Source: Vallitalea pronyensis
GTDB taxonomy: Bacteria > Bacillota > Clostridia > Lachnospirales > Vallitaleaceae
NCBI RefSeq assembly: GCF_018141445.1
Contig: NZ_CP058649.1
Location: forward strand, 887,001 to 951,000
DNA length: 64,000 bases
Direction: 5' to 3'
Position 1 is the first letter of the stretch. Each line of letters starts with the position of its first letter. A program made the translations under genes and the position numbers. Positions 40,256-53,759 of the stretch are shown in pieces. The notes under the pieces were generated by a model, which saw nothing but the letters and a program-made list of their open reading frames with translations, was not told where the DNA came from and ran no database searches.

Positions 40256-43200
40256 ATGGAAAAAAACAGAATTCGACCTATGAAAATTGGGAGAGGCGTT
40301 CGAATGAGCTACTCCCGAAAAAAAGAAGTTTTAGATATGCCAAACTTGATCGAAATTCAAAAAAACTCCTATCAATGGTTTCTGAAAGAAGGGCTTAGGG
40401 AAGTATTTCGGGATATATCCCCTATTACAGATTATAGTGGAAACTTAGTACTCGAACTGATAGACTTCTCGCTTAATAAAGAATTAAAGTACACCATCGA
40501 AGAGTGTAAGGAACGAGATGCAACTTATGCGGCTCCATTAAAAGTCAAAGTTCGACTAATCAACAAAGAAAAAGACGAAATTAATGAGCATGAAATTTTC
40601 ATGGGTGACTTACCTGTTATGACGGAAACAGGAACATTTATCATTAATGGTGCTGAGAGGGTTATCGTTAGTCAGTTGGTTCGTTCGCCAGGGATATACT
40701 ATAACATTAACTTTGATAAAATTGGTAAGCAGTTATATTCTGCGACAGTCATCCCTAATAGGGGAGCTTGGCTTGAGTATGAAACAGATTCAAACGATAT
40801 ATTCTACGTACGTGTTGACCGAACAAGGAAAGTACCCATCACGGTACTTATTCGTACGCTAGGTATTGGTACAGATGCAGCTATTGTTGATCTTTTTGGT
40901 GAAGAGCCTAAGATTCTTGCCAGTATTGAAAAAGACGGCACCACTTCTTATGAAGAAGGTTTAATTGAGATATATAAACGTATTAGACCTGGTGAGCCAC
41001 CAACAGTTGAAAGTGCTGAATCGCTTATCAATACCATGTTTTTTGACCCAAGACGTTATGACTTGGCAAAAGTTGGACGTTATAAATTTAATAAGAAATT
41101 AGCTTTTAGAAATAGAATAACAGGTTTTGCCTTAGCGGAATCTGTCATTGATGGTTCAACAGGTGAAGTACTAGCAGAAGCGGGTACAGTTGTTACCAAA
41201 GAATTAGCTAATGATATCCAAGATGCTGCCATACCTTCCGTATGGTTATTAGTAGAGGATAGAAGAGTAAAAATATTATCAAATCTAACCGTTGACATCA
41301 CAAAATTCGTGGATATTGATCCAAAAGAATATGATATCTATGAACGTGTGTATTATAAAGCCTTACAAGAAATATTAGAAGAAAATGATGATATTGAAGA
41401 TATAAAAGAAGCCATTAAAAAGAATACCCATAAATTAATTCCTAAGCATATCACAAAGGAAGATATTCTTGCGTCCATTAACTACAACATTGCTTTAGAA
41501 TATGGCGTAGGCAATAAAGATGATATTGACCATTTGGGTAACAGAAGAATTCGTGCCGTTGGTGAACTGTTACAAAATCAGTTTAGAATTGGTTTATCAC
41601 GATTAGAGCGTGTGGTTCGAGAAAGAATGACCATTCAAGATAGTGATGGTATATCGCCTCAAACCCTTATTAATATTCGTCCTGTTACAGCGGCCATAAA
41701 AGAGTTCTTTGGTAGTTCACAATTATCTCAGTTTATGGATCAGAATAATCCCCTTGCTGAACTTGCCAATAAAAGACGTTTATCAGCTCTTGGACCAGGT
41801 GGTTTATCCAGAGAAAGAGCTGGTTTTGAAGTTCGTGACGTCCATCACTCCCATTATGGTAGAATGTGTCCCATTGAGACGCCTGAGGGACCAAACATTG
41901 GTTTGATTAACTCGTTGGCTTGTTATGCAAGAATTAATGAATATGGTTTTATTGAAGCACCGTATCGTGTGATTGATAAAACATCTGGTGAACCCGTTGT
42001 GTCAGATGAGGTCATCTATGTAACAGCTGATGAAGAAGAGAACTATCATGTGGCTCAAGCCAATGAGCCTCTTGATGATGAAGGTCATTTTGTACACAAG
42101 TACGTTACAGGACGCTACAAAGAACATATCCTGGAGATGGAACGTAATACCATTGACTTAATGGACGTTTCACCGAAACAGTTATTCTCAGTAGCCACAT
42201 CCATGATACCATTCTTAGAGAATGATGATGCCAACCGTGCACTTATGGGGTCTAACATGCAGCGACAAGCGGTACCACTGCTCATGACAGATTCTTCTAT
42301 TGTCGGTACAGGTATGGAGCATAAAGCAGCCGTTGACTCAGGTGTTGTGGTTATTGCTAAACGAGCTGGTGTGATTGAAAGAGTAGCGGCCAAAACAATT
42401 GTTGTGAAAACAGATGATGGTCAGCGTGACGTTTATAAATTATTAAAGTTTGCAAAGAGTAACCAAGGTACTTGTGTCAATCAACGTCCTATTGTTAACA
42501 AAGGGCAAAGAGTAGATGCTGGCGAAGTCATCGCTGATGGACCTTCAACGGATCAAGGTGAAATTGCTCTTGGTAAGAACCCATTAATCGGCTTTATGAC
42601 TTGGGAAGGTTATAACTTCGAGGATGCCATCTTACTGAGCGAAAACTTAGTGAAAGAAGATGTGTATACATCTGTTCATATAGAAGAATACGAAGCTGAA
42701 GCAAGAGATACGAAACTTGGACCAGAAGAAATCACCCGTGATGTGCCTGGTGTAGGTGAAGATGCTCTAAAAGATTTGGATGAGCGAGGTATTATCCGAA
42801 TCGGTGCAGAAGTGCGTGCAAACGATATTTTAGTTGGTAAGGTAACACCAAAAGGTGAAACAGAACTGACAGCAGAAGAGAGACTTCTTCGAGCTATTTT
42901 CGGTGAAAAGGCTAGAGAAGTTAGGGATACATCTCTAAGAGTTCCCCATGGTGAATCTGGTATCATCGTTGATGTAAAAGTCTTCACAAGAGAAAATGGC
43001 GATGAACTACCACCAGGTGTTAACCAATCTGTTCGTGCATACATTGCCCAAAAGAGAAAGATTTCTGTAGGGGATAAAATGGCTGGTCGACATGGTAACA
43101 AAGGTGTTATCTCTAGAATTCTTCCAGTGGAGGATATGCCATTTATGCCTAATGGGAGACCACTTGATATCGTGCTTAACCCACTAGGGGTGCCATCCCG

Positions 43201-44104
43201 TATGAACATCGGACAGGTACTTGAAGTCCATCTAGGATTAGCTGCAAAAGCCCTTGGTTTTAAAGTGGCAACGCCTGTATTTGATGGTGCACATGAGGAT
43301 GATATCATGGATACCTTAGAACTTGCTAATGATTACGTGAATCATGATTGGGAGACATTCTGTGACAAATGGGCAGATTCTCTTGAACCTCACGTATTAC
43401 AATATTTAGATGAAAATAAAGCACACCGTGAAGAGTGGTTGGGTGTTCCCATATCCAGAGATGGTAAGATTTATCTGAAGGATGGGCGTACAGGTGAATA
43501 TTTTGATAACCCTGTTACCGTAGGATACATGCACTACTTGAAACTTCACCACTTGGTTGATGATAAGATTCATGCCCGTTCAACGGGACCTTATTCACTG
43601 GTAACACAGCAGCCATTAGGTGGTAAAGCCCAATTCGGTGGACAGCGATTTGGTGAGATGGAGGTATGGGCACTTGAGGCTTATGGTGCGGCCTATACAC
43701 TACAAGAAATTTTAACTGTTAAGTCCGATGACGTGGTTGGACGTGTTAAAACATATGAAGCCATTATAAAAGGTGAAAATATTCCAGAACCAGGTATACC
43801 AGAATCCTTTAAAGTATTGTTAAAAGAGCTTCAGTCGTTAGCACTTGATGTTAAAATTCTCAAGAATGATGATACAGAAGTAAGACTCCGTGAAAGTATC
43901 GACGATGTAGACGATTTATCCATTAATCTAGAAGGTCGAGAAGGGGAATACACGCCTGGGGATACAGTTAACAGTGGAACAGGTAAAAAAGAGACTTCTG
44001 ATCAAGAAGAATTATTTGACGAAATAGATGAAAATTACGACGAAATAGATGAAAGTAAGTTTATTATCTCCGATAAAGAAACATTATTTGATGAAGAGAA
44101 TTAA
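40256..44104 (+). CDS. rpoB: DNA-directed RNA polymerase subunit beta
   Basis: The catalytic beta subunit, 1282 residues. The N-terminus ([20 protein letters not shown]) and lobe domains are complete. The rifampicin pocket reads [20 protein letters not shown] and [19 protein letters not shown], the drug-sensitive consensus. [14 protein letters not shown], the [17 protein letters not shown] motif and [19 protein letters not shown] near the C-terminus are all intact. An acidic tail (~80 residues, [17 protein letters not shown]) extends beyond the usual end. Ribosome binding site AAGGGGTG. Confidence 0.99.
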   Translation: MEKNRIRPMKIGRGVRMSYSRKKEVLDMPNLIEIQKNSYQWFLKEGLREVFRDISPITDYSGNLVLELIDFSLNKELKYTIEECKERDATYAAPLKVKVRLINKEKDEINEHEIFMGDLPVMTETGTFIINGAERVIVSQLVRSPGIYYNINFDKIGKQLYSATVIPNRGAWLEYETDSNDIFYVRVDRTRKVPITVLIRTLGIGTDAAIVDLFGEEPKILASIEKDGTTSYEEGLIEIYKRIRPGEPPTVESAESLINTMFFDPRRYDLAKVGRYKFNKKLAFRNRITGFALAESVIDGSTGEVLAEAGTVVTKELANDIQDAAIPSVWLLVEDRRVKILSNLTVDITKFVDIDPKEYDIYERVYYKALQEILEENDDIEDIKEAIKKNTHKLIPKHITKEDILASINYNIALEYGVGNKDDIDHLGNRRIRAVGELLQNQFRIGLSRLERVVRERMTIQDSDGISPQTLINIRPVTAAIKEFFGSSQLSQFMDQNNPLAELANKRRLSALGPGGLSRERAGFEVRDVHHSHYGRMCPIETPEGPNIGLINSLACYARINEYGFIEAPYRVIDKTSGEPVVSDEVIYVTADEEENYHVAQANEPLDDEGHFVHKYVTGRYKEHILEMERNTIDLMDVSPKQLFSVATSMIPFLENDDANRALMGSNMQRQAVPLLMTDSSIVGTGMEHKAAVDSGVVVIAKRAGVIERVAAKTIVVKTDDGQRDVYKLLKFAKSNQGTCVNQRPIVNKGQRVDAGEVIADGPSTDQGEIALGKNPLIGFMTWEGYNFEDAILLSENLVKEDVYTSVHIEEYEAEARDTKLGPEEITRDVPGVGEDALKDLDERGIIRIGAEVRANDILVGKVTPKGETELTAEERLLRAIFGEKAREVRDTSLRVPHGESGIIVDVKVFTRENGDELPPGVNQSVRAYIAQKRKISVGDKMAGRHGNKGVISRILPVEDMPFMPNGRPLDIVLNPLGVPSRMNIGQVLEVHLGLAAKALGFKVATPVFDGAHEDDIMDTLELANDYVNHDWETFCDKWADSLEPHVLQYLDENKAHREEWLGVPISRDGKIYLKDGRTGEYFDNPVTVGYMHYLKLHHLVDDKIHARSTGPYSLVTQQPLGGKAQFGGQRFGEMEVWALEAYGAAYTLQEILTVKSDDVVGRVKTYEAIIKGENIPEPGIPESFKVLLKELQSLALDVKILKNDDTEVRLRESIDDVDDLSINLEGREGEYTPGDTVNSGTGKKETSDQEELFDEIDENYDEIDESKFIISDKETLFDEEN

Positions 44105-44121
44105 GAAGGGAGTGTCGACGA

Positions 44122-47100
44122 ATGCCAAACGAGAAACTAGAGCAATCAGTAAACTTTGATGCTATCAAAATTGGCTTAGCATCTCCTGAAAGAATTAGAG
44201 AGTGGTCAAAGGGAGAGGTCAAAAAACCAGAGACAATTAACTACCGTACACTCAAACCAGAACGAGATGGCTTGTTCTGTGAAAAGATTTTTGGACCTAG
44301 CAAAGACTGGGAATGTCATTGTGGTAAATACAAAAAAATACGTTATAAAGGTGTTGTTTGTGACCGCTGTGGTGTTGAAGTAACGAAATCAAAAGTACGT
44401 CGAGAGCGAATGGGACATATTGAACTTGCAGCTCCCGTATCACATATTTGGTACTTCAAAGGCATCCCAAGTCGTATGGGATTAATCCTAGATTTATCCC
44501 CTAGAACACTTGAAAAAGTATTATACTTTGCATCTTATATTGTGATTGACCCAGGTGAAACAGGATTACAATACAAGCAGATCTTAACAGAAAAAGAGTA
44601 TCGTGATGCCTATGAAAAATATGGCAATAAGTTCAGAGCAGGTATGGGAGCTGAGTCCATCAAAGAGATTCTCTCTAATATCCAACTGGAAAAAGAATCT
44701 GTGGAATTAAAACGAGCATTAAAAGAATCTTCAGGACAAAAACGAGCACGTATCATCAAACGTCTTGAAGTCATTGATGCTTTCAATAAATCCGTTAATA
44801 AGCCTGAGTGGATGATTATGGAAGTTGTACCTGTTATTCCACCAGATCTTAGACCCATGGTTCAATTAGATGGTGGACGTTTCGCTACGTCTGACTTAAA
44901 TGATTTATACCGTCGTGTGATTAATAGAAATAATCGACTTAAGCGGTTATTAGACCTAGGTGCTCCAGACATTATCGTTAGAAACGAGAAGAGAATGCTT
45001 CAAGAAGCTGTGGATGCTCTTATTGATAACGGTAGACGTGGCCGCCCTGTTACAGGTCCTGGTAATCGACCACTAAAATCTTTATCTGACATGTTAAAAG
45101 GTAAGCAAGGACGTTTCCGTCAGAACTTACTTGGAAAACGTGTTGACTACTCAGGTCGTTCTGTTATCGTTGTTGGACCTGAACTTAAGATTTTCCAATG
45201 TGGTCTTCCAAAAGAAATGGCCATTGAATTATTTAAGCCATTTGTGATGAAAAAATTAGTAAGTGATGGTTTAGCCCATAATATAAAATCAGCTAAGAAG
45301 ATGGTGGAAAGACTTGAATCCGATGTTTGGGACGTTCTCGAAGAAGTGATTAAAGAGCATCCGGTTATGTTAAACCGTGCCCCTACGCTTCACCGTCTTG
45401 GTATCCAGGCATTTGAGCCAATACTCGTTGAAGGTAAAGCCATTAAGCTTCATCCATTGGTATGTACGGCTTATAATGCAGACTTTGATGGTGACCAGAT
45501 GGCGGTTCACGTACCTCTTTCAGTAGAAGCCCAAGCAGAGTGTCGTTTCTTACTCTTATCGCCTAATAACTTGTTAAAACCATCTGATGGTGCTCCAGTA
45601 TCTGTACCTTCTCAAGATATGGTTCTTGGTACGTATTACTTGACCCTGGAAAAAGATGGTGAAAAAGGTGAAGGTTCCTACTTCAAAGATGAAAATGAAG
45701 CCATACTTGCCTATGAGAATGGCGCCATTACACTACATGCTAAGATCAATGTGCGAAGAGAGATGATGATTGAAGGTGCATTACAATACCGTTTAGTTGA
45801 ATCCTCCGTTGGCCGTATCATTTTCAATGAGGCTGTTCCACAAGACTTAGGCTTTGTAAAGCGTCGCACAACAGATGATCTATTCAAATATGAAGTGGAT
45901 TTTCTTGTTGGTAAAAAGCAGTTAAAAGAAATACTATATAGATGTATTAATATTCACGGTTCAACAAGAACGTCTGAAGTTCTTGATGGTATTAAGAAGT
46001 TAGGGTTCAAGTTCTCCACAAGAGGTGCTTTAACTGTATCCATCTCTGATATGGAAGTGCCAGAAGTGAAGAAAGATATTCTTGCAAAAGCAGAAGGAAC
46101 CGTAGAAAAAATAACAAAACAATTTAAGCGTGGATTTATGACTGATGATGAACGTCGTGCAAAAGTGATTGATACTTGGAAGAAAGCCGATGATGATATT
46201 ACAGACGCCTTACTTGGCGGACTTGGTCAATACAATAATATCTTCATGATGGCCGACTCTGGAGCCCGTGGTTCAGATAAGCAGATTAAACAGTTAGCCG
46301 GTATGCGTGGCTTGATGGCCGATACATCTGGTAAAACAATTGAGTTACCGATTAAATCCAACTTCCGTGAAGGACTTGATGTTCTTGAGTACTTCAGTTC
46401 AGCCCATGGTGCCCGAAAAGGACTTGCGGATACAGCCTTGCGTACAGCCGATTCAGGGTATTTGACAAGAAGACTTGTTGACGTATCCCAAGACTTGATC
46501 ATTCGTGAGCATGAGTGTTGTGAAGATGGCAAAACACCAGGTATGTGGATAAAAGCCTTCACAGATGGAAAAGAAATTATTGAAAGCTTAGAAGAAAGAA
46601 TCACTGGCAGATGGTCTGTGGATCGAATTACACATCCTGAAACAGGTGAAGTTATCGTAGAAGAAGATACACTGATTACACCATTAAAAGCCAGAGATGT
46701 AGTTGAAGCTGGTATTGATAAAGTACACATTCGAACCGTATTGACTTGTCGCTCGGATATAGGTGTATGTGCCAAGTGTTATGGCTCAAATATGGCAACC
46801 GGTTTATCCGTTCAAGTTGGTGAATCTGTTGGGATCATTGCTGCTCAATCCATTGGTGAACCAGGAACACAGCTTACCATGCGGACTTTCCATACAGGTG
46901 GTATCGCTGGTGATGATATTACACAAGGTCTCCCTCGTGTTGAGGAATTATTTGAAGCACGTAAACCAAAAGGTTTAGCTATTATCGCTGAATTTGGTGG
47001 TGTGGTTAAGATTAATGATACACGTAAGAAGCGTGAAGTGGTGATAACCAGTGATGAAACAGGTGAAAGCAAAGCATATCTTATACCTTATGGTTCAAGA

Positions 47101-47682
47101 ATCAAGGTATCAGATGGTGAGATCATTGGTGCTGGTGATGAATTAACAGAAGGTAGCGTTAACCCACACGATATCTTGAAGATTAAAGGCAGCCGTAGTG
47201 TTCAAGACTACATGCTTCAAGAAGTACAACGTGTATACCGTTTACAAGGTGTGGAAATAAACGATAAGCATATTGAAGTGATTGTTAGACAGATGCTTAA
47301 AAAGATAAGAATTGAAAACAGTGGTGACAGCGATTTCCTTCCAGGAAGTTTAGTGGATCGTTTAGAATTTGAAAACACCAATGAAAAATTAGCTGTTGAA
47401 GGCCTAGAACAAGCAGAGGGTACACAAGTTATGCTTGGTATCACCAAGGCTTCACTGGCAACCAACTCCTTCTTATCTGCTGCATCGTTCCAAGAAACGA
47501 CAAAAGTACTGACTGAAGCAGCTATTAAAGGAAAATCTGACCCATTAATTGGATTAAAAGAAAATGTAATCATTGGTAAACTCATTCCTGCAGGAACAGG
47601 CATGCAGCGTTACCGTAAAGTGGATATTGAGAAGTATGTGGAAGATGAGCCAATGATTGATGATGTGTTATTTGAAGAGTAG
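44122..47682 (+). CDS. rpoC: DNA-directed RNA polymerase subunit beta'
   Basis: The catalytic beta' subunit, 1186 residues. It has the N-terminal zinc ribbon ([20 protein letters not shown]), clamp, the active-site motif [17 protein letters not shown] with three Asp for Mg2+, the NPADE-like bridge helix region and the trigger loop ([20 protein letters not shown] with [20 protein letters not shown]). The second zinc site is [13 protein letters not shown]. It lacks large lineage insertions. It starts 18 bp after rpoB; terminator follows. Confidence 0.99.
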   Translation: MPNEKLEQSVNFDAIKIGLASPERIREWSKGEVKKPETINYRTLKPERDGLFCEKIFGPSKDWECHCGKYKKIRYKGVVCDRCGVEVTKSKVRRERMGHIELAAPVSHIWYFKGIPSRMGLILDLSPRTLEKVLYFASYIVIDPGETGLQYKQILTEKEYRDAYEKYGNKFRAGMGAESIKEILSNIQLEKESVELKRALKESSGQKRARIIKRLEVIDAFNKSVNKPEWMIMEVVPVIPPDLRPMVQLDGGRFATSDLNDLYRRVINRNNRLKRLLDLGAPDIIVRNEKRMLQEAVDALIDNGRRGRPVTGPGNRPLKSLSDMLKGKQGRFRQNLLGKRVDYSGRSVIVVGPELKIFQCGLPKEMAIELFKPFVMKKLVSDGLAHNIKSAKKMVERLESDVWDVLEEVIKEHPVMLNRAPTLHRLGIQAFEPILVEGKAIKLHPLVCTAYNADFDGDQMAVHVPLSVEAQAECRFLLLSPNNLLKPSDGAPVSVPSQDMVLGTYYLTLEKDGEKGEGSYFKDENEAILAYENGAITLHAKINVRREMMIEGALQYRLVESSVGRIIFNEAVPQDLGFVKRRTTDDLFKYEVDFLVGKKQLKEILYRCINIHGSTRTSEVLDGIKKLGFKFSTRGALTVSISDMEVPEVKKDILAKAEGTVEKITKQFKRGFMTDDERRAKVIDTWKKADDDITDALLGGLGQYNNIFMMADSGARGSDKQIKQLAGMRGLMADTSGKTIELPIKSNFREGLDVLEYFSSAHGARKGLADTALRTADSGYLTRRLVDVSQDLIIREHECCEDGKTPGMWIKAFTDGKEIIESLEERITGRWSVDRITHPETGEVIVEEDTLITPLKARDVVEAGIDKVHIRTVLTCRSDIGVCAKCYGSNMATGLSVQVGESVGIIAAQSIGEPGTQLTMRTFHTGGIAGDDITQGLPRVEELFEARKPKGLAIIAEFGGVVKINDTRKKREVVITSDETGESKAYLIPYGSRIKVSDGEIIGAGDELTEGSVNPHDILKIKGSRSVQDYMLQEVQRVYRLQGVEINDKHIEVIVRQMLKKIRIENSGDSDFLPGSLVDRLEFENTNEKLAVEGLEQAEGTQVMLGITKASLATNSFLSAASFQETTKVLTEAAIKGKSDPLIGLKENVIIGKLIPAGTGMQRYRKVDIEKYVEDEPMIDDVLFEE

Positions 47683-47704
47683 ATAAACATGTAAATACGT
47701 ATAG

Positions 47705-47756
47705 AACGCACCCTGAATATTAAGTAACTTTTAATATTTGGTGGTGCGTTTTAATG
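47705..47756 (+). terminator. Terminator after rpoC
   Basis: AACGCACC (47705-47712) / GGTGCGTT (47743-47750) enclosing a second AT-rich stem (GAATATTAA / TTAATATT), then TTAATGTCTTTTC. Confidence 0.75.
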
Positions 47757-47793
47757 TCTTTTCTTGGGATTTCTAACTTTTTTTACAAAAACC

Positions 47794-47822
47794 TTGACTT
47801 TCTAAGTAAATAGTGATAAAAT
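47794..47822 (+). promoter_or_regulatory. Sigma-A promoter of ybxF-rpsL-rpsG
   Basis: TTGACT (47794-47799), 17 bp, TAAAAT (47817-47822). Confidence 0.65.
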
Positions 47823-47875
47823 GCATCAGTGTGCATTGTAATAATGTTGTTAGTGACCGAAAGGGATGATCTAAA

Positions 47876-48115
47876 GTGCACAGATTAAAGCAAGGTTCCA
47901 AAGTCATTGGAACAAAACAGACTCTTAGAGCTTTAGAAAGAGAACAAGCATCTGTACTCTATGTAGCAAAAGATGCTCAGAGTAAAGTAACAGTGCGTGC
48001 TCTTGATTTAGCAAAGAGTCAAAACCTTCCAATCGTTTATGTAGAAACCATGGAAGAATTAGGTTCAGTTTGTGACGTAGAAGTTAAAACGGCAACCGCA
48101 GCACTAATTAAATAA
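47876..48115 (+). CDS. L7Ae-family kink-turn RNA-binding protein (YbxF type)
   Basis: A 79-residue L7Ae/L30e fold protein: VIGTKQTLRALEREQASVLY with VAKDAQSKVTVRAL, and NLPIVYVETMEELGSVCDVE. It binds kink-turns, and is found between rpoC and rpsL in Firmicutes; its cellular RNA target is not settled. GTG start with AAAGGGATG upstream, a longish spacer. The SAM-type riboswitch at 14 kb has a kink-turn, which is a possible but unproven ligand. Confidence 0.88.
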   Translation: MHRLKQGSKVIGTKQTLRALEREQASVLYVAKDAQSKVTVRALDLAKSQNLPIVYVETMEELGSVCDVEVKTATAALIK

Positions 48116-48155
48116 GATGTTTTTGGCGTCTTAAAAATTACAGGAGGTGAAATAG

Positions 48156-48569
48156 ATGCCTACTATTAATCAGTTAGTAAGAAAAGGTAGATCAGTAAGT
48201 GCTAAGAAATCCACAGCACCTGCCCTACAAAAAGGTTACAACTCTTTACACAAAAAAGTGACGAATGTATCTTCACCACAAAAAAGAGGTGTTTGTACTG
48301 CAGTTAAAACAGCAACACCTAAGAAACCTAACTCAGCACTTCGTAAGATTGCCAGAGTGCGTTTAACAAACGGTATTGAGGTAACAGGTTATATTCCTGG
48401 TGAGGGACATAACTTACAAGAACATAGCGTTGTATTACTCAGAGGTGGAAGGGTAAAAGACTTACCTGGTACACGTTATCACATCGTTAGAGGTACGCTT
48501 GATACAGCTGGTGTAGCTGATCGTAGACAGTCCCGTTCTAAGTACGGAGCTAAGCGTCCTAAGAAGTAA
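48156..48569 (+). CDS. rpsL: 30S ribosomal protein S12
   Basis: S12 sits at the decoding centre. It reads [37 protein letters not shown] and [20 protein letters not shown]. Lys at the two classic streptomycin-resistance positions is kept (in KPNSALRK and RVKDLPG), so it has the drug-sensitive form. CAGGAGGTG upstream; 137 residues. Confidence 0.98.
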   Translation: MPTINQLVRKGRSVSAKKSTAPALQKGYNSLHKKVTNVSSPQKRGVCTAVKTATPKKPNSALRKIARVRLTNGIEVTGYIPGEGHNLQEHSVVLLRGGRVKDLPGTRYHIVRGTLDTAGVADRRQSRSKYGAKRPKK

Positions 48570-48692
48570 TTGTAATAATTTAAGGTTAGTAAATGCATCA
48601 GGTAACCCCTAGGTATTTTACTAATTAGTGCTAGGTAAAGAGGAATATTACCTGTAGGTTGCAGGATTAGATAGATATGACGATGACCCTAA

Positions 48693-49226
<534 letters not shown>

Positions 49227-49341
49227 TGATGTTACAAACGGCAATCTTACAGTAAAGGACTATTCTTTTGCATGTATGACATTGTCGCACATGGTTATAA
49301 TAATGCATATAATAGTGTGTTGTAATAATAATTTGCAGACA

Positions 49342-49367
49342 TATGCGGAAGCGTGAGTTTCCGCATA
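49342..49367. repeat. Perfect 9-bp hairpin upstream of fusA
   Basis: TATGCGGAA (49342-49350) / TTCCGCATA (49359-49367), loop GCGTGAGT. There is no T tract, so it is more likely an RNA processing or stability hairpin between rpsG and fusA than a terminator. Confidence 0.5.
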
Positions 49368-49421
49368 ATAACGCATATATCGTAGCAAAGTAACAGTTGA
49401 TTACCAAAGGAGGAAAAAACT

Positions 49422-51509
49422 TTGGCTGGAAGAGAGTTCCCACTAGAAAGAACTAGAAATATTGGGATTATGGCTCACATCGACGCTGGTAAGACAACAT
49501 TAACAGAACGTATCTTATTCTATACAGGTAGAACACATAAGATTGGGGAAACCCATGAAGGTGCTGCTCAAATGGACTGGATGGAACAAGAGCAAGAACG
49601 TGGTATTACAATTACATCTGCAGCAACAACTTGTCAATGGCTTGATAATCGTATCAACATTATTGATACACCGGGGCACGTTGACTTTACTGTAGAAGTA
49701 GAACGTTCATTACGTGTCCTTGATAGTGCTGTTGGTGTTTTTTGTGCAAAAGGCGGCGTAGAACCACAATCAGAGACAGTATGGCGTCAAGCGGATAAAT
49801 ACCATGTACCTCGTATGGCATTTGTTAATAAAATGGACATTATGGGTGCAGATTTTTATAATGCGGTTGACATGATGAAAGATAGACTAGGTGCTAATGC
49901 AGTACCTATTCAGTTACCAATCGGTGCTGAAGATAATTTCGTTGGTCTAATAGACCTTATGAAAATGAAAGCCTTCATCTATAAAGATGATTTGGGTCAA
50001 GATATTTCTGAAGAAGAGATTCCTGCTGAGTTAGCAGACCAAGCAGAAGAATATCGTGAAGCCATGGTTGAGGCTGTTGCAGAGACAAATGAAGAATTAA
50101 TGGAGAAATACCTTGAAGGGGAAGAACTCACTGAAAAAGAATTAAAAGCGGCTCTAAGAGAAGCTGTAATTAATGTTGAGATTATCCCTGTTCTATGTGG
50201 AACAGCATATAGAAATAAAGGTGCTCAAAAACTATTAGATGCTGTCATTGAATACATGCCATCTCCAGTGGATGTACCAGCGATTACAGGTGTTAATCCA
50301 GATACGGAAGAAGAAGAGGCTAGACCATCTTCTGATGAAGAGCCTTTTTCAGCATTAGCATTCAAGATTATGGCAGATCCATTTGTAGGAAAACTTGCTT
50401 TCTTTAGAGTGTATTCAGGTACAACCAATTCAGGTTCTTATGTATATAACTCAACAAAGAACAAGAAAGAACGTATGGGACGTATTCTACAAATGCATGC
50501 TAATAAAAGAGAAGAGATTTCAAAAGTATACTCAGGTGATATTGCAGCTGCTGTAGGTCTGAAAATGACTTCTACAGGTGATACATTATGTGATGAAAAG
50601 CATCCAATTATACTTGAGTCCATGATTTTCCCAGAGCCAGTTATCCACGTAGCTATTGAGCCTAAAACAAAAGCAGGCCAAGAGAAGATGGGTATTGCTC
50701 TTGCTAAGTTAGCAGAAGAAGATCCTACATTCAAAACAAGTACAGATCATGACACAGGACAGACAATTATTTCTGGTATGGGTGAACTTCACCTTGAAAT
50801 CATTGTTGACCGTCTTCTTCGTGAATTTAAAGTGGAAGCTAATGTAGGTCAACCACAAGTTGCTTACAAAGAAACCATTACAAAAGAAGTTGAAGTTGAA
50901 GGTAAATTTGTACGTCAGTCTGGTGGACGTGGACAATATGGACACTGTAAAGTAAGATTCTCACCAATGGATGTTAACAGTGAAGAATCTTACGAATTTG
51001 TTAACTCAACTGTTGGTGGATCTATTCCTAGAGAATACGTACCAGCTGTTGACAACGGTATTCAAGAAGCAATGGCTAGCGGAAACTTAGCTGGTTACCC
51101 TGTACTTGGTATTAAAGCAGATTGTTTTGATGGTTCATACCATGATGTTGACTCCTCAGAAATGGCTTTTAAAATTGCTGGTTCTATGGCATTCAAAGAA
51201 GCTATGAGAAAAGGGGATGCAGTACTTTGTGAACCAATCATGAAAGTCGATGTATCTGTTCCAGAAGATTACATGGGTGATGTTATTGGTGATATCAACT
51301 CTCGTAGAGGACGTATTGAAGGTATGGAGCCAAGAAATGGTGTTCAACAAATTCATGGTTACGTACCACTATCAGAAATGTTTGGTTACGCAACAGACTT
51401 ACGTTCTAAGTCACAAGGTAGAGGAACATTTGTGATGCAGTTTGCTCACTTTGAAGCTTTACCAAAGTCTATTCAAGAGAAGATTATTGCTGGTAAAGAA
51501 GTTAAATAA
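49422..51509 (+). CDS. fusA: Elongation factor G
   Basis: EF-G drives translocation with GTP. G1 [17 protein letters not shown]3 [20 protein letters not shown] and G4 NKMDIMG are present, with domain IV ([13 protein letters not shown]) and domain V to the end. 695 residues. The start is TTG at 49422, seven bases after AAAGGAGG, a rare start for such a highly expressed gene; no ATG or GTG alternative lies nearby in frame. Confidence 0.97.
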   Translation: MAGREFPLERTRNIGIMAHIDAGKTTLTERILFYTGRTHKIGETHEGAAQMDWMEQEQERGITITSAATTCQWLDNRINIIDTPGHVDFTVEVERSLRVLDSAVGVFCAKGGVEPQSETVWRQADKYHVPRMAFVNKMDIMGADFYNAVDMMKDRLGANAVPIQLPIGAEDNFVGLIDLMKMKAFIYKDDLGQDISEEEIPAELADQAEEYREAMVEAVAETNEELMEKYLEGEELTEKELKAALREAVINVEIIPVLCGTAYRNKGAQKLLDAVIEYMPSPVDVPAITGVNPDTEEEEARPSSDEEPFSALAFKIMADPFVGKLAFFRVYSGTTNSGSYVYNSTKNKKERMGRILQMHANKREEISKVYSGDIAAAVGLKMTSTGDTLCDEKHPIILESMIFPEPVIHVAIEPKTKAGQEKMGIALAKLAEEDPTFKTSTDHDTGQTIISGMGELHLEIIVDRLLREFKVEANVGQPQVAYKETITKEVEVEGKFVRQSGGRGQYGHCKVRFSPMDVNSEESYEFVNSTVGGSIPREYVPAVDNGIQEAMASGNLAGYPVLGIKADCFDGSYHDVDSSEMAFKIAGSMAFKEAMRKGDAVLCEPIMKVDVSVPEDYMGDVIGDINSRRGRIEGMEPRNGVQQIHGYVPLSEMFGYATDLRSKSQGRGTFVMQFAHFEALPKSIQEKIIAGKEVK

Positions 51510-51581
51510 GTTAAACCATAGCTTATGGATACAAATAATGGTTCTTTAATAATTTTGTAATATGAATTCAATATAAATCAC

Positions 51582-51610
51582 TTGCAAAATTGGAACCAAT
51601 AAAATATAAT
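51582..51610 (+). promoter_or_regulatory. Sigma-A promoter of tuf
   Basis: TTGCAA (51582-51587), 17 bp, TATAAT (51605-51610). The leader has two small hairpins, ATTCAG/CTGAAT and GGGG/CCCC, the latter just before the ribosome binding site. Confidence 0.75.
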
Positions 51611-51686
51611 TTAAAATAGGTCAATTCAGAAACTGAATGGATAACAAGGGGATTTGCCCCATTGATAAAAGGAGGAAGATTTTAAA

Positions 51687-52880
51687 ATGGCTAAAGCTAA
51701 ATATGAAAGAACCAAACCACACGTTAATATTGGTACTATCGGTCACGTTGACCATGGTAAAACAACTTTAACGGCTGCAATCACTAAGACTTTACATGCA
51801 AGATTAGGAACTGGAGAAGCAGTTGCTTTCGATAATATTGATAAGGCTCCAGAAGAGAGAGAGCGTGGAATCACTATCTCTACTGCACACGTTGAGTATG
51901 AAACTGAAACAAGACATTACGCGCATGTAGACTGCCCAGGACATGCTGACTACGTTAAGAACATGATCACTGGTGCTGCACAGATGGATGGTGCTATCTT
52001 AGTTGTATCTGCTGCTGATGGTCCAATGCCTCAAACACGTGAGCATATCTTATTATCCGGTCAAGTTGGTGTTGAGTACATTGTTGTATTCATGAACAAG
52101 TGTGACATGGTTGATGATGAAGAATTATTAGAATTAGTAGAAATGGAAATCAGAGAGTTATTATCTGAGTACGATTTCCCAGGTGATGATATTCCTATCG
52201 TTATGGGTTCTGCGCTTAAAGCATTAGAAGATCCTGCATGCGAGTGGGGAGATAAGATTCTTGAGTTAATGCAAGAAGTAGATAACTATATTCCATCTCC
52301 AGAGAGAGAAGTTGACAAACCATTCCTTATGCCTGTAGAGGACGTTTTCTCAATCACAGGTCGTGGTACTGTTGTAACTGGTAGAGTGGACCGTGGTGTG
52401 CTTCATGTATCTGACGAAGTTGAAATCGTTGGTATTAAAGATGAAGCTAGAAAAGTTGTTTGTACTGGAGTAGAAATGTTCCGTAAATTATTAGATGAAG
52501 CTCAAGCTGGTGATAACATCGGTGCATTACTTCGTGGTGTGCAAAGAGACGAAATTGAAAGAGGTCAAGTATTAGCTAAGCCTGGTTCAATTACACCTCA
52601 TACAAAATTCAAAGCTCAAGTATACGTGCTTAAAAAAGAAGAGGGTGGACGTCATACACCATTCTTCTCAAACTATAGACCACAGTTCTACTTCAGAACT
52701 ACAGATATCACTGGTGTAATCAACCTTGAAGAAGGCGTAGAAATGTGTATGCCTGGTGATAACGTAATGATGAATATCGAATTAATCGCTCCAATCGCTA
52801 TGGAAAAAGGTATAAAGTTCTCAATCCGTGAAGGTGGAAGAACTGTAGGTGCTGGATCAGTAGCTGAAATCATTGAATAA
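51687..52880 (+). CDS. tuf: Elongation factor Tu
   Basis: EF-Tu delivers aminoacyl-tRNA. It has [39 protein letters not shown] and the NKCDMVDD guanine motif, [14 protein letters not shown] in switch I, and the C-terminal barrels ([24 protein letters not shown]). 397 residues. AAGGAGGAAG upstream. It is separated from rpsJ by a terminator and the hairpin-repeat cluster. Confidence 0.99.
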   Translation: MAKAKYERTKPHVNIGTIGHVDHGKTTLTAAITKTLHARLGTGEAVAFDNIDKAPEERERGITISTAHVEYETETRHYAHVDCPGHADYVKNMITGAAQMDGAILVVSAADGPMPQTREHILLSGQVGVEYIVVFMNKCDMVDDEELLELVEMEIRELLSEYDFPGDDIPIVMGSALKALEDPACEWGDKILELMQEVDNYIPSPEREVDKPFLMPVEDVFSITGRGTVVTGRVDRGVLHVSDEVEIVGIKDEARKVVCTGVEMFRKLLDEAQAGDNIGALLRGVQRDEIERGQVLAKPGSITPHTKFKAQVYVLKKEEGGRHTPFFSNYRPQFYFRTTDITGVINLEEGVEMCMPGDNVMMNIELIAPIAMEKGIKFSIREGGRTVGAGSVAEIIE

Positions 52881-52904
52881 TTTCATATTTATATGATGTA
52901 TAGA

Positions 52905-52932
52905 AGCAGTGCTATTTAGCACTGCTTTTGTT
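52905..52932 (+). terminator. Terminator after tuf
   Basis: AGCAGTGCT (52905-52913) / AGCACTGCT (52918-52926) with a 4-nt loop and TTTGTTTTGG tail. Confidence 0.9.
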
Positions 52933-52954
52933 TTGGTCTTTTTGAGGAGTTTAT

Positions 52955-53624
52955 GGCTAGGTGTAAGGTAATATAGTAGATTCAGCTTGCCTTTGCTTGA
53001 GGAGAGCTGGTCAGCGCTGAATCTACTATATTACCTTATGATAGGGCTGTTGAGTGTAAAAGACGAGTATTTAGTGAGTGAGAGGACTTAATTTAATAGT
53101 ATGGGTGTTGAGTGATGAAAAGATTTTGTATGTTGTTGGGGAGGCTAAGGCTAGGGTGAAGGTAATATAGTAAATTCAGCTTGCCTTTCCTTGAGGGGCG
53201 AGCCGGTCAGCGCTGAATCTACTATATTACCTTGTGATAGGGCTGCTGAGTGTAAAAGACGAGTATTTAGTGAGTGAGAGGACTTAATTTAATAGTATGG
53301 GTGTTGAGTGATGAAAAGATTTTGTATGTTGTTGGGGAGGCTAAGGTTAGGGTGAAGGTAATATAGTAGATTCAGCTTGCCTTTCCTTGAGGGGCGAGCC
53401 GGTCAGCGCTGAATCTACTATGTTACCTTTATGATAGGTTGTTGAGTGTAAAAGAGGTATATTAAGTGAGTAAGGGGATTTTCTTAATAGTATAGGGGAT
53501 ACATGATGAAAAGATTTTATATGTTGTTGGGGAGACTAAGGCTAGGGTGAAGGTAATATAGTAAATTCAGCTTGCCTTTCCTTGAGGAGCAAGCCGGTCA
53601 GCGCTAAATTTACTATATTACCTT
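52955..53624 (+). repeat. Tandem array of four hairpin elements (A-D), period about 195 bp
   Basis: Hairpins A 52964-53038, B 53159-53233, C 53355-53429 and D 53550-53624 each have arms of ~22 bp starting AAGGTAATATAGTA and a shared core CTTGCCTTTCCTTGAGG-(G/A)GC-(G/A)AGCCGGTCAGCG (A is the most changed). The ~120-bp spacers are also repeated, each ending GTTGTTGGGGAG-(G/A)CTAAGG and a TAGGGTG block just before the next arm. At one arm position A and C have a G-C pair, D an A-T pair and B an A.C mismatch. There is no coding potential and no T tract after the arms, so these are not terminators. Confidence 0.9.
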
Positions 53625-53759
53625 TGGTAATGGCTACAGAGTATTATTCGTAATCATGCTAGTGGTTAAACAATACACCACAGTTTGTAATTGTAATGTG
53701 AGTTGAAAAAGACTAACATCCAAGAATAAATGCACAAAACTTACATACAGCCTATGCTC

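Noticed and set aside
42676..43308. Long minus-strand reading frame of 210 codons inside rpoB
   Set aside because: Shadow of the conserved rpoB coding sequence; its product is Ser/Pro-rich with no family resemblance.
46227..46775. Minus-strand reading frame of 182 codons inside rpoC
   Set aside because: Shadow of the rpoC frame; no ribosome binding site or recognisable protein.
52964..53624. Hairpins A-D as a series of terminators after tuf
   Set aside because: No T tract follows the stems, and tuf already has a normal terminator at 52905-52932.
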